DNA of 64,000 nt from Bacteriovoracaceae bacterium (GCA_947441615.1 CANEUH010000003.1:1-64000), one strand, 5' to 3'; shown: positions 15,151-23,408, counted from the stretch's first letter. Numbers and translations: made by a program. Notes: a model not told the origin generated them from the sequence alone.

Positions 15151-15989
15151 AGTGCTTTCACAAAAATATCCCGATGGGTAATTTGTCCTTTAACTTCAAC
15201 TTTTCCGGTAGTTCCATCAAACTTTATCAAAGAATCCTTCTCCATTCGCTGATCAACAAGATTAAGTGATTCAAAGCTGAATGCCGCAATATCCATAGGA
15301 GTTGTGCCATATCTCTTCGAATAGGTTTTGTAGAAGACATTTCCGCTCACAACCTCTAGCCCTGGATTATATGAAGTGACAGAAAATAGAATATGCTTTT
15401 TTACAAAATCAGGAAGAGTAGACACAATTTTAGAATCGCTCCCCCAGCTATCAGTTCCAATGACTTTAATGAGAGCATTTTGTTTATGAAGATATCCTAA
15501 AACCTTAATTACATCATGCTCAAAGATGGGCAGAAACAAAGCATCTGCACTCTTGATCTTATTGATATCTAGACCTTCGATCTTCGTGCTTCGTCCTATT
15601 CTAATTGCCGCTTTGTAAATGATCTCAAGTCCTGCTTTCTTCGCTTCATCTTCAAAAAAGTCCGTCATTGATTGGCTATAAACATTATTGCCACCATATA
15701 TAAGTGCAATTTTCTTGAGTCCCCGTCCCTTGGTCTCTTGAACTATCTTCTTTGCTAACTCTGAGTTAGGTGGACTTAAGAGAATGACATTTTTTGAACG
15801 GGCCAGCAGCTCATCATCTGTAGCTGTAGGAGTCACAAGCACTGAGCCGGTTACGTCTATAGCATTCAGTGCCGCATGGGCCTGTTCCGATGTCCCCAGA
15901 CCAATAAAGAACTTAATTCCAAGTTCGGCCACATTCTTACGAATAAGTCCGTCGATGTTAGCAATGTTGTTATTGATGTCAATTCTCAC
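15147..15989 (-). CDS. Periplasmic binding protein, LivJ-like, 5'-truncated
   Basis: 280 residues with the type I periplasmic-binding fold of branched-chain amino-acid receptors (VAELGIKFFIGLGTSEQAHAAL, GRGLKKIALIYGGNNVYSQSM, AFSFESLNL). The family is normally about 370-390 residues; here the signal peptide and about 80 residues are missing. In the reading frame the homology extends a few codons above the GTG (..KKCFDLVRIDINNN..) to a stop near 16011, where unrelated DNA begins. So it looks like a pseudogene or a cytosolic fragment. It overlaps the kinase gene and probably was its ligand-binding partner. Confidence 0.7.
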   Translation of the reverse strand: MRIDINNNIANIDGLIRKNVAELGIKFFIGLGTSEQAHAALNAIDVTGSVLVTPTATDDELLARSKNVILLSPPNSELAKKIVQETKGRGLKKIALIYGGNNVYSQSMTDFFEDEAKKAGLEIIYKAAIRIGRSTKIEGLDINKIKSADALFLPIFEHDVIKVLGYLHKQNALIKVIGTDSWGSDSKIVSTLPDFVKKHILFSVTSYNPGLEVVSGNVFYKTYSKRYGTTPMDIAAFSFESLNLVDQRMEKDSLIKFDGTTGKVEVKGQITHRDIFVKAL

Positions 15990-16078
15990 GAGATCAAAGC
16001 ACTTCTTCGTATTCAGGCTTTTGCCGATTTCAAGACCACGATGACTTTAAGAAAAAAGAAGGAGGACTCCAACCCAAT

Positions 16079-16378
16079 ATGGATTTTAATAAATCCAAAT
16101 TCCTTGATTATCACCGTCACGAAGGCGCCAAGTCTCACCCTATGCCCAAAGGAGAAAGAGGCTTTCATTTTACAGAAGCCAAATGGAAAGCACTCAATCC
16201 GCAAGCAAAGCAAAACCTCAAAGAAGAATACGGATATTCAAATAAATTCATGGGCCGCGAAGGTTATATGTATTTCCCAAAAGAAAAGGGCATGGCCCCA
16301 CTGCCAGCCAATATTTTTCACCGCACGATGAAACCAAAAACCATGCAGGAGCTAAGAAATGAGAAACGCTTTTTATAA
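16079..16378 (+). CDS. Unknown small protein at the head of the type IV secretion remnant
   Basis: 99 residues, basic and soluble, no domain recognised (motifs GERGFHFTEAKWKAL and GREGYMYFPKEKGM). GGAGG lies 13 bases upstream, rather far. The next gene starts inside it (16359), which supports translation. Immediately upstream is the break point of the truncated binding protein, so it may be shortened at its 5' end too. Confidence 0.5.
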   Translation: MDFNKSKFLDYHRHEGAKSHPMPKGERGFHFTEAKWKALNPQAKQNLKEEYGYSNKFMGREGYMYFPKEKGMAPLPANIFHRTMKPKTMQELRNEKRFL

Positions 16379-16817
16379 AGATAAGGTCTTAGAAGGTTCT
16401 AAAAGATGGAGTCTTCAAATTATCTTGTTGATCTTTCTCACAATGGGAAGCCTACTAATTTATGTCACTAATCAAAGGGAGTTTTTTGTAAGCTCTCCTT
16501 ACATCACCAGTGAAGCGCCAAAAAGAGAATTTTGTTCTGCCGTCATGTCTCAAATGATCGAGAAGAAGCTTTCTTCCAAGCTGATGGAGGAAGGTCTTTT
16601 TGAACTGGTTACAAGAGACAATTATGGGGCCCTTTATATCACAGGAAAAGAGCAGATAAAGGGTATATGGAGCACAGAGGAATCCTGCAAAGTACTCATT
16701 CGCGGTGAACAACTTCGCGCTTTTGATTTTTACCTCGATAATTCAGGTCAATATCCTTTCTATTACATCGTGACCAAGATCACAGAACATGAACTTTTCG
16801 ACAAGGAGAATAACTAA
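16359..16817 (+). CDS. Membrane protein in the position of TraE/VirB8
   Basis: 152 residues: a basic N-terminus, one transmembrane helix (about 19-37, LQIILLIFLTMGSLLIYV), then a periplasmic domain of about 110 residues. Size, single helix and position before the VirB9- and VirB10-like genes match TraE/VirB8 bridge proteins of conjugation systems, but sequence similarity is weak. It overlaps the gene before it by 20 bases and touches the next (TAATGG). Confidence 0.5.
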   Translation: MRNAFYKDKVLEGSKRWSLQIILLIFLTMGSLLIYVTNQREFFVSSPYITSEAPKREFCSAVMSQMIEKKLSSKLMEEGLFELVTRDNYGALYITGKEQIKGIWSTEESCKVLIRGEQLRAFDFYLDNSGQYPFYYIVTKITEHELFDKENN

Positions 16818-17284
16818 TGGATTTTTATATTCTTGCCAAGAGCATGGCTTATCTTTTTTTATCACTTAGCTCCCCTACTACTTTAGTTTTTCAGGAGCCA
16901 ATTGAATATGTGAGTGCAGGAAAAAATGGTGATTTTGCTCTCAATCGTTCTAATAATCAAAAAATTCTGGTCATCCAGCCTCTCAAGGAACTTGCTGAGA
17001 CAAACATGGTTATCATCACGAAAGAACAGCACTTTCAGTTTAAAGTCCGTTCTGTTGAAAAAAGTCACCATACTTTTGTTTATGTCTATCCTGGGGCCAT
17101 CAATAAGACTTTCGTCAAAAAACTCGAGACTCCAGATTTCAGAATTCTTGAAGGTGATACATCCATCCTTGTCCAGAGTAAACGGGATGGACCACTCACA
17201 GTCAATGATTATGAAGTGAAGAGAGAAGATCACTTTTCTAAAGGAGTACCACTTTTTATCAACGGAAAACGGGTACTAAACTAA
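16817..17284 (+). CDS. VirB9/TraK-like secretin-associated protein
   Basis: 155 residues with a signal peptide (about residues 1-22). The motif FQEPIEYVSAGKNGDFALNRSNNQKILVIQPLK, then ETNMVIITKEQHFQFKVR, follows the N-terminal domain of VirB9/TrbG/TraK proteins (V-x-Y..G..I..Q-P..T-N-L-x-V-x-T..Y-x-F-x-L-x). These form the outer-membrane core of type IV secretion systems. It is shorter than VirB9 and fits TraK size if only the N-terminal domain is kept. Confidence 0.6.
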   Translation: MDFYILAKSMAYLFLSLSSPTTLVFQEPIEYVSAGKNGDFALNRSNNQKILVIQPLKELAETNMVIITKEQHFQFKVRSVEKSHHTFVYVYPGAINKTFVKKLETPDFRILEGDTSILVQSKRDGPLTVNDYEVKREDHFSKGVPLFINGKRVLN

Positions 17285-17286
17285 TT

Positions 17287-18057
17287 ATGAAAAAGACATT
17301 CTTACTTATTTTTATCAGCAGTTTATGCTGGGCCGAGGATTCACAACTCAAAATCCTGCCACCGAGGAGAAAAATCCTTCCCAAGGCACAGATCAAAGCA
17401 GCTCGTCCTCAAGGTCGTCAGGTTGATAGTGCCCTTCTTCGTCTTGAAGAACAAAACAAAAAAATCAATGAGGCACTAGGAATTCATCAGCAAAAACCTG
17501 CCATTTGGGATTTTACAAGTCACTTTGACTTTAAAACAGGAACAGTTTTCAGTGGGATTCTGTTGAACTCAATTGTCTCAACAAATCTTGAATCACCTCT
17601 TCTCGTTCAGGTGAAAGAGAATCAAGGACTACCCCATGGAACGAGGTTTTCATGCACCGGAGTGACGAAATATAAACGAGTCGTAGCTGCTTGCAATCGC
17701 CTCATTATTCCCGACGAAGATAAAGAGTTTGAAGTCCAAGTTAGTCTTCTTAATCCAGATGGTTCAAGTGGACTCAAGGCCGATTATTACTATACCGGCA
17801 AAGAAGAATTTGTTGCTGCCACTGTGGCCACGTCGTTTGCGCGAGGAATGATCGAACTTCAAACCGAACGCCTAGGCACTCCCCTAGGTGAAATCACGGC
17901 TAACACCTCCAAGAATCGTCTACTCAATGGGGCACTTGGAGCAACAGATGAAATCAACAACCTGATGAAGTCTGAAATGCAAAACAAAGAACCCAAAGTC
18001 TATGTCGAAGCTGGCAAAGAGGTCTTGGTCTATTTTCATGAGAGGTTCAAACTATGA
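17287..18057 (+). CDS. VirB10/TraB-like conjugation protein
   Basis: 256 residues with a signal sequence (KTFLLIFISSLCWA) instead of the usual inner-membrane helix. The C-terminal domain (FDFKTGTVFSGILLNSIVSTN, GTRFSCTGVTKYKRVVAACNRLI, YYYTGKEEFVAATVATSFARG, VYVEAGKEVLVYFHERF) matches the TraB/TrbI/VirB10 periplasmic domain, including the closing V-x-x-G-x-x-V-x-V-Y-F. VirB10 spans both membranes in the type IV secretion channel. It lies 3 bases after the VirB9/TraK-like gene; its stop overlaps the next ATG. Confidence 0.7.
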   Translation: MKKTFLLIFISSLCWAEDSQLKILPPRRKILPKAQIKAARPQGRQVDSALLRLEEQNKKINEALGIHQQKPAIWDFTSHFDFKTGTVFSGILLNSIVSTNLESPLLVQVKENQGLPHGTRFSCTGVTKYKRVVAACNRLIIPDEDKEFEVQVSLLNPDGSSGLKADYYYTGKEEFVAATVATSFARGMIELQTERLGTPLGEITANTSKNRLLNGALGATDEINNLMKSEMQNKEPKVYVEAGKEVLVYFHERFKL

Positions 18058-18545
18058 AAAATTATTTTTTTGTCTGCCTCAGCTTATTTCTCCTCTCGGC
18101 ATGCTCATCGCTGAAAAAGTCTGTTTTTTATGGAGGGCTTGCAGGAGCGGCCATCGGGGCCGCAGCAGGAAATACACTCAGCCCTGACCCGGAATCAAGA
18201 ATGCCAAATACCGCCGTCTGGGGAAGTCTCGGAGCTTTAGCTGGTGCTGCCATTGGGTATTTCTTCCACATGGATGATCCTAAAAACAGAGAACTGCCTT
18301 CAATGATTCTACCTTCAGGAGAAGAACCACTTTCAAAAGACAAGAAAATCAACGAGGCCATTGTCATCCCATCAGACTCCAGAAAGTACAAAGTAGAGAC
18401 TGGTCCATTGCCGATTCACCTAAAAGGCAAGGTGAAGAATCCCTACATTATCGAGCACGTCATTCCTGAGCGAGTCGAAGAACTTAAAAATGGGAAAACA
18501 ATTACTATCGAGGGCCACAAGGCCTGGGAGGTTAGCTTTGAGTAA
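18054..18545 (+). CDS. Lipoprotein with glycine zipper, secretion-cluster member
   Basis: 163 residues: lipoprotein signal (LSLFLLSACSS, lipobox Cys about 17), then a Gly/Ala-rich segment (GGLAGAAIGAAAGNTL and GALAGAAIGYFF) typical of glycine-zipper outer-membrane lipoproteins, then a soluble tail. In this position it could play the part of TraV/VirB7, the lipoprotein of the outer core. It overlaps the VirB10-like gene by 4 bases. Confidence 0.6.
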   Translation: MKNYFFVCLSLFLLSACSSLKKSVFYGGLAGAAIGAAAGNTLSPDPESRMPNTAVWGSLGALAGAAIGYFFHMDDPKNRELPSMILPSGEEPLSKDKKINEAIVIPSDSRKYKVETGPLPIHLKGKVKNPYIIEHVIPERVEELKNGKTITIEGHKAWEVSFE

Positions 18546-19014
18546 AAATAATAATTCAGACCTCTTCACTCCTTTGATGGAAGGATTTATCGAGATAATG
18601 CAACTCTTCGTAGAAAAAGGGGCCACACATCTAGGTAATAGCTTTCAGAAAACGGCAACAGGAGACAAAAGTAAGCATCCTTTGAAAGTTGAGTTCGGAA
18701 TGTTGTTTGACCAAACCCAAGTCACGGGGCCTGAGACACTTGGTCACTCAATCAACCAGGACGCACCTTACAAGCTCAGTTATCTTACGCCTGAACTCCA
18801 TACCTTTATTATTGGAGCATCTGGCTGGGGAAAATCAAACCTTCTTAATATCCTAATGGAAGATAACCTAAAAAACGGTCGCCCAATTATTTTCATTGAC
18901 CCCAAGGGAACAAAGGAGGCCATTAAGGATTTTAAATCTGCTAGCTCAGGCCAATTCCAAATCCTATGGCAAAGAAATTATCCTGAAAGACCTTGTCCTC
19001 ATGGCCCTTCCTAA
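18538..19014 (+). pseudogene. Truncated type IV coupling protein (VirD4/TraD-like)
   Basis: TTG at 18538 with GGAGG 6 bases upstream is a better start than the in-frame ATG at 18490 inside the lipoprotein gene. The protein reaches Walker A (GASGWGKSN, about residue 100) and Walker B-like IIFIDPKG, then falls out of homology after about residue 135. Coupling proteins usually exceed 500 residues; the rest is gone. The following 100 bases in another frame read ..SYGKEIILKDLVLMALPKL.., the 3' end of a different gene, so a deletion has joined the two. Confidence 0.7.
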
Positions 19015-19162
19015 ACTCACGGTCAAGGACATCGAGAAAATTCAGGAGAACAGCCTCACAGGAATGGAAAAGGTCGAACGGGCCCTGGATGAGTACAACA
19101 AAAAATCTGAGACTAAGCTTACCCTTGAAGAATTTCTCGTAAAAAAACTTGGAATTAACTAG
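18965..19162 (+). pseudogene. 3' fragment of an unidentified gene fused after the coupling-protein deletion
   Basis: About 65 codons in another frame than the coupling protein: ..GKEIILKDLVLMALPKLTVKDIEKIQENSLTGMEKVERALDEYNKK.., ending TAG at 19160-19162. It looks like the helical C-terminus of a small protein. Having no start of its own beyond ATG 18896 (which is in coupling-protein DNA), it is probably not made as the original product. Confidence 0.5.
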
Positions 19163-19173
19163 GAGATCGACAG

Positions 19174-19476
19174 ATGACTGAAAAGAAGATTATTTTTGGA
19201 AGACTTGGTAAAAATCCTGAGCTTCGCTATACCCAAAAGCAGGAACCCACTTGTAATTTTACTGTTGCCGAGGAAAGTGAAATTGAAGGAAGGCCTCAAT
19301 GGCATAATGTGAAAGTTTGGGGCAAGCAGGCAGAGCACTGCAATTTATATCTAAAAAAAGGTCTGCCCATTTTTGTGCGGGGCCAAAGCCAAGTCCGAGA
19401 ATTTACCACGTCTGAGGGAGAGAAAAAATCCGTCACCGAATTTAAGGCGGATTTTATTGGCTTCACCTTCGTTTAA
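19174..19476 (+). CDS. Single-stranded DNA-binding protein (mobile-element type)
   Basis: 100 residues forming one OB fold: KIIFGRLGKNPELRYTQKQEPTCNFTVAEE, WHNVKVWGKQAEHCNLYLKKGLPIFVRGQ, EFKADFIGF. It lacks the acidic C-terminal tail of housekeeping SSB, so it may not recruit replication partners. SSBs of this size are common on conjugative elements and phages. Preceded by AGGAG. Confidence 0.8.
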   Translation: MTEKKIIFGRLGKNPELRYTQKQEPTCNFTVAEESEIEGRPQWHNVKVWGKQAEHCNLYLKKGLPIFVRGQSQVREFTTSEGEKKSVTEFKADFIGFTFV

Positions 19477-19498
19477 TCACACATTTCCAGGAGATTGA

Positions 19499-19759
19499 AT
19501 GGGTCAAAATTCCCAATTTTTGCATCACAATTCAAGTCAGAGATGTTACGGTAATTCTGGCATTAACTTGCCAAACGAACAGCAACAGCTCTTTGACAAT
19601 TTAATATGGGGAATAGATGAGGTATCTCGCTTCACTGAATACACTAAGGGAACAATTTACAACTTAGTTTCAGAGGGCGACATACCATATAGAAAAAGGC
19701 GCGGAAGGCTCAAGTTCATTCCTAACGAAATCCTTAAATGGGTGAAAGGAGAACTATGA
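19499..19759 (+). CDS. xis: Excisionase-like helix-turn-helix protein
   Basis: 86 residues. The C-terminal 60 form a winged helix-turn-helix of the excisionase/MerR class: WGIDEVSRFTEYTKGTIYNLVSEGDIPYRKRRGRLKFIPNEILKWVKG. Such proteins bend DNA at the element ends and favour excision. Its TGA overlaps the ATG of the integrase (ATGA), so both are made together. Confidence 0.75.
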   Translation: MGQNSQFLHHNSSQRCYGNSGINLPNEQQQLFDNLIWGIDEVSRFTEYTKGTIYNLVSEGDIPYRKRRGRLKFIPNEILKWVKGEL

Positions 19760-21006
19760 GTAAGAAAGGTTATACAAAAGTAAAAGGTGCTGAAGGCATC
19801 TACAAGCAACAGAATTCAGGAAAATATCTTGCCATGAAAAAAGTCAACGGCAAGCAGTTCCAAATGAGTTTTGACACCATTTTCGAGGCAAAGCAATGGA
19901 GGAAATACTTTGATGGAGTATCCTTCATCTCACCTACAGACTCAGAAGAAGATGTTTCAAATTTTTCAACTCTCAAAGAAGTTTGGGAGGTGATGCGAAA
20001 GCATCACTTCCCAACACTCGCGACAAGTACCAAGGCAATCTGGGAACGACGGTATGAACTTCTTAAAAGCCTTGAGCACTTACCGATGGATAAGATTTCA
20101 CCGTCTAAGATCACCGCATGGGTCAACAATTATATTGAACACTTCAAAAGCGAAGAATATCAAGGCTCAGGTCGAGGCCATGCGGGAAGATGTAATCTCA
20201 ACAACGAGCTTAATATGTTTGTGACCATCTTTAATTGGTACAAAGGAAGCGAGCAGTTTGAAAAGGAGGCGGTTCTTCTTACCTGTCCAGTCAAAACGAA
20301 GCACAGGAAACTAGGTTTCATCAAACCAGTCCCTGACAAGAAGAAACAGATTGATCTGCAAAGTGCTTATCTCTTTTTTGACTACCTTCCACCTCTCTAT
20401 CGAGATCTTGCGATGATGCAATTTTACTGTGCAGGCCGCATTGGTGAAATCTGCGGAATCCAATGGAGTAACATTGATATGAGAAATAGAAGGATGCTGA
20501 TTAAGCACGCTTGTGTCTTCCATCCCTCAAATAAGACCTTCCTTGAACTCAAACAATTTCCGAAGAATAAAGAACCACGCCCTGTTTTTATTACTGAAGA
20601 GATCATGGAAATTTTGAAACGCCGTGAGCCCTTCAAAATTCCAGGCAATGACTTTGTTTTTCATGTGGAAGGAAAACCTATCAACTACTGCACTGTCCAG
20701 ATGAACTACCGTGATGCTCAAAGAAAGAGTAAGGTTCCTTACACTGGAACACACATCCTTCGCCACGGTATGGCCAAGCTGGCAAGAAGTGTTGGAGGTG
20801 GATTGGATGCTGTAATCGCGATGACAGGACACAAGGACTTAAAACTTGCTGACCACTATTCAAAATGCGACGAAGACGATCAAAAGCAATTTTCGGAGAA
20901 AATCATGGAGCATATCCGTAAGACTCTACGAAAAGAGGATTCAGTCCGAGCCAGCTTTGAGAATGTTGTGTCACTAAAAGGCTTCAAAAAGGCCACAAAT
21001 TCGTAG
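19756..21006 (+). CDS. int: Tyrosine recombinase (integrase) of the island
   Basis: 416 residues from ATG 19756, preceded by GGAG; the frame is open further upstream (19738). N-terminal SAM-like/arm-binding region, then a catalytic domain with the tyrosine-recombinase residues: Arg in YCAGRIGEICGIQW, His-x-x-Arg in GTHILRHGMA, His in MTGHKDL and Tyr in ADHYSK. It joins element ends to the host site. It lies only 98 bases from mutM, with four GGCTGGCTT repeats in between, so mutM's 5' end is its likely target. Confidence 0.9.
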   Translation: MSKKGYTKVKGAEGIYKQQNSGKYLAMKKVNGKQFQMSFDTIFEAKQWRKYFDGVSFISPTDSEEDVSNFSTLKEVWEVMRKHHFPTLATSTKAIWERRYELLKSLEHLPMDKISPSKITAWVNNYIEHFKSEEYQGSGRGHAGRCNLNNELNMFVTIFNWYKGSEQFEKEAVLLTCPVKTKHRKLGFIKPVPDKKKQIDLQSAYLFFDYLPPLYRDLAMMQFYCAGRIGEICGIQWSNIDMRNRRMLIKHACVFHPSNKTFLELKQFPKNKEPRPVFITEEIMEILKRREPFKIPGNDFVFHVEGKPINYCTVQMNYRDAQRKSKVPYTGTHILRHGMAKLARSVGGGLDAVIAMTGHKDLKLADHYSKCDEDDQKQFSEKIMEHIRKTLRKEDSVRASFENVVSLKGFKKATNS

Positions 21007-21011
21007 TCGAT

Positions 21012-21052
21012 CGCTGGCTTGTGGCTGGCTTGTGGCTGGCTTCGGCTGGCTT
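21012..21052 (+). repeat. Four phased GGCTGGCTT repeats (integrase arm sites)
   Basis: GCTGGCTT units begin at 21012 (first base C), 21023, 21034 and 21044, spaced 11, 11 and 10 bases, about one helical turn. Two related copies lie at the other end of unit C (7676 and 7686). Helically phased short direct repeats beside an integrase gene fit arm-type binding sites. Confidence 0.65.
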
Positions 21053-21104
21053 GGAGTCATTTTTCGTGCTACAGTGTGAGTAAATTTAAAAGGTTAGGTA
21101 CAGC

Positions 21105-21908
21105 ATTCCGGAACTACCCGAAGTCGAAACCATTAGGCTCCAACTCTCCCACTTTCTTCCCATGAAGATTGAAAAAATCTCTTCGACTCCTGAACTTAAA
21201 AAAAATATCCTGCATACGAAACTTGATTTAAAAAATAAAACTCTCGTGACCATCAAAAGAAAAGGCAAAATGCTTGATTTCATATTTGATGATGGCTCTC
21301 ATTTACTGTCTCACTTAGGCATGACGGGAACGTGGCTCGTGGGAGAAAAAATTCATTCCACAAAGCACACTCACCTCACACTTCAGAGTCAAAATATCAC
21401 TCTTGCTTACGATGATCCTCGCCGCTTTGGTCACATGTATTACTATTCTGAAAGTGAGGCGACAGAAAAGCTAGATGAATTGGGCCTTGATCTTGCTGAC
21501 CCAGATTTTAACCTCGAGTACCTCACAAAATCCCTTAAGCGTTATCCAGAAAGAGCTCTTAAGGTAACACTTCTTGATCAAAAAATGTTTGCTGGATCTG
21601 GAAACTATATTGCTAATGAAATTTGTGCTCGCGCTGGCATTCGTCCCACAAGAAAATGTAAAAAAATAAAAGAAGAAGAATTTCAAAAAATATTAAAGGC
21701 GATTCAAGATGTATTGGGTCCGGCCCTCGCCTCAGGTGGCACGACTTTCCAAGGAGGCTACCGAGACACCTCTGGAGAAAAAGGCCAGGGAGTTCAACAT
21801 TTGGTCGTTTTTTATCAAAAAATTTGTCAACTCTGTAAAAAGACAGAAGTCAAAAAAATTATCCTCGCCCAACGTGGAACTTACTATTGTCCCTCTTGCC
21901 AAAAATAA
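21105..21908 (+). CDS. mutM: Formamidopyrimidine-DNA glycosylase with apparent ATT start
   Basis: 267 residues if counted from ATT at 21105. The enzyme removes 8-oxoguanine and cuts the abasic site. The usual N-terminus M-P-E-L-P-E-V-E-T is present except that the first codon is ATT; Pro2 is the catalytic nucleophile, so the downstream ATG at 21162 would give an inactive protein. Other hallmarks: LGMTGTW, YDDPRRFGHM, QKMFAGSGNYIANEICARAGI, GGTTFQGGYRD and a C-terminal zinc finger (C-Q-L-C..C-P-S-C). AGGT lies about 8 bases upstream of the ATT. The start change sits at the right junction of the island. Confidence 0.85.
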   Translation: MPELPEVETIRLQLSHFLPMKIEKISSTPELKKNILHTKLDLKNKTLVTIKRKGKMLDFIFDDGSHLLSHLGMTGTWLVGEKIHSTKHTHLTLQSQNITLAYDDPRRFGHMYYYSESEATEKLDELGLDLADPDFNLEYLTKSLKRYPERALKVTLLDQKMFAGSGNYIANEICARAGIRPTRKCKKIKEEEFQKILKAIQDVLGPALASGGTTFQGGYRDTSGEKGQGVQHLVVFYQKICQLCKKTEVKKIILAQRGTYYCPSCQK

Positions 21909-22016
21909 TATTCATAGGTTAAAACTCCCTCCCCTTATGACTTTTTTACATAGCTCAATTACCAAAGGTTAAGTTTTTGTTAAAAGCATAGTCCCAAGAT
22001 TAACAAAGGTCTTATT

Positions 22017-23408
22017 TTGAAATACTCACTCTTTTTTACTTCACTCCTTAGCTTTTCACTTTTTGCCTCAATTAACGATGCACCTCCCTCGTTTAATTAT
22101 CAAAACGACAAGGCAATCTTTATTGATTTTGAAACTGCAAATTATGAAATAACTTATGATCTCACTTCTAAAACAGCAGAAGTTTACTCCGTGATTGAAT
22201 TTGAATCTCTATCTGAGGGATTCCCAATCTTCGATCTCGTTCAAGATCCGACTGAAGTCATTCTTGATGGAAAAATCATTCAAACCGAAACAATAGCTGA
22301 CCCTGATAATTCTTCAACTTTTCGAATCATGAAGGATAAGATTTATCCAGGAAAACATGAATTAAGAGTTAAACACGCTCTTACAACGAATGTGATTTAT
22401 AGTGATTCAGGCATAGGATCTGGGTTTTGGATGTCTGATCTTACAGATCGAAAATATCTTGAACAGTATCTACCAACAAACTTAGAATTTGATCAGTATC
22501 AAATGCGATCAATTGTAAAAGTTAAAAACTCCGAAGGAATTCCGCATACAATTAAATCAAATGGAACGATTTCAAAAATTGCAGAAAATCATTTTGAAAT
22601 TATCTATCCAGATTTTTACACAACTTCCTCGATGTTTTTCCACCTTTTCCCAGAGAAAACTGCGATCAATAATGTTCAGTTTTATTACCCTTCAATTGAT
22701 GGAAGAATGATTCCAGTTGATATCTACACTGGCTACAACGCTGATGAATTTGTAAGAGATACGAAAAGAATCCTCGAAGAACTTGAAACTGATTATGGTC
22801 CGTTTCCACACAATCAAGTCATTATTTACGGAAATAACCTCTCAGGTGGAATGGAATATTCTGGCGCCACTTCCACAAGTTTAAAAGCTTTGGGCCATGA
22901 ACTCTTTCACTCCTACCACGCCAGAGGTCTAATGCCGGCCAGTGGAAATTCGGGTTGGATGGATGAGGCGATTGCTCGTTGGAGAGATAATAACTATCCA
23001 CTCCTTGAAAAATTAAGTTATGAATCTACGCAATTAGCTGGCCACTCTCCTTGGACAAGAAAAACAGATCGCATGGCCTATACTGAGGGGTCTGCCTTTC
23101 TTTCATGGATTGGATATCGGATGAATGAAAATGGTCTCAGCATGAAAACCTTTCTTCGTGATTATTTTCAAAAATATAAATACACATCCGTAACGACAGA
23201 ACTCTTTAATAAAGAAATGTCAGAGGCCAGTGGACTAAATCTTACTCCCGAATTTATGAAATACATCTACGGGAAGTCGTTTGATTCAATCATGAAAATG
23301 CGCTCGACATCACTTAATGAAACAGAAGATCCCTTCCACCCGATTTATACAGAATCAGAGCTACATGATTTAAGTAGCTTAGGAGGGATTTCTTCAGCGC
23401 GAAAATAA
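22017..23408 (+). CDS. Secreted M1-like zinc metallopeptidase
   Basis: 463 residues from TTG; signal peptide about 1-17 (ending LFA). The zinc site is GHELFHSYH (H-E-x-x-H), followed 20-odd residues later by SGWMDEAIARW, whose Glu is the third ligand, as in gluzincin/M1-type peptidases. An N-terminal beta domain of about 200 residues precedes it, as in M1 aminopeptidases, though the G-x-M-E-N motif is replaced by SGGMEYSG, which is close. It is probably periplasmic or secreted and acts on peptides. Confidence 0.75.
   Translation: MKYSLFFTSLLSFSLFASINDAPPSFNYQNDKAIFIDFETANYEITYDLTSKTAEVYSVIEFESLSEGFPIFDLVQDPTEVILDGKIIQTETIADPDNSSTFRIMKDKIYPGKHELRVKHALTTNVIYSDSGIGSGFWMSDLTDRKYLEQYLPTNLEFDQYQMRSIVKVKNSEGIPHTIKSNGTISKIAENHFEIIYPDFYTTSSMFFHLFPEKTAINNVQFYYPSIDGRMIPVDIYTGYNADEFVRDTKRILEELETDYGPFPHNQVIIYGNNLSGGMEYSGATSTSLKALGHELFHSYHARGLMPASGNSGWMDEAIARWRDNNYPLLEKLSYESTQLAGHSPWTRKTDRMAYTEGSAFLSWIGYRMNENGLSMKTFLRDYFQKYKYTSVTTELFNKEMSEASGLNLTPEFMKYIYGKSFDSIMKMRSTSLNETEDPFHPIYTESELHDLSSLGGISSARK

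Noticed and set aside
15876..16331. 151-codon plus-strand frame across the binding-protein border
   Set aside because: It overlaps the truncated binding protein on the other strand and the 99-residue gene in another frame, and its peptide has no domain features.
18490..18537. ATG 18490 as coupling-protein start
   Set aside because: It lies inside the lipoprotein gene without a ribosome site; TTG 18538 has GGAGG at proper distance.
21075..21105. GTG at 21075 as start for mutM
   Set aside because: It reads in a different frame from P-E-L-P-E-V, so it cannot give the enzyme's N-terminus.
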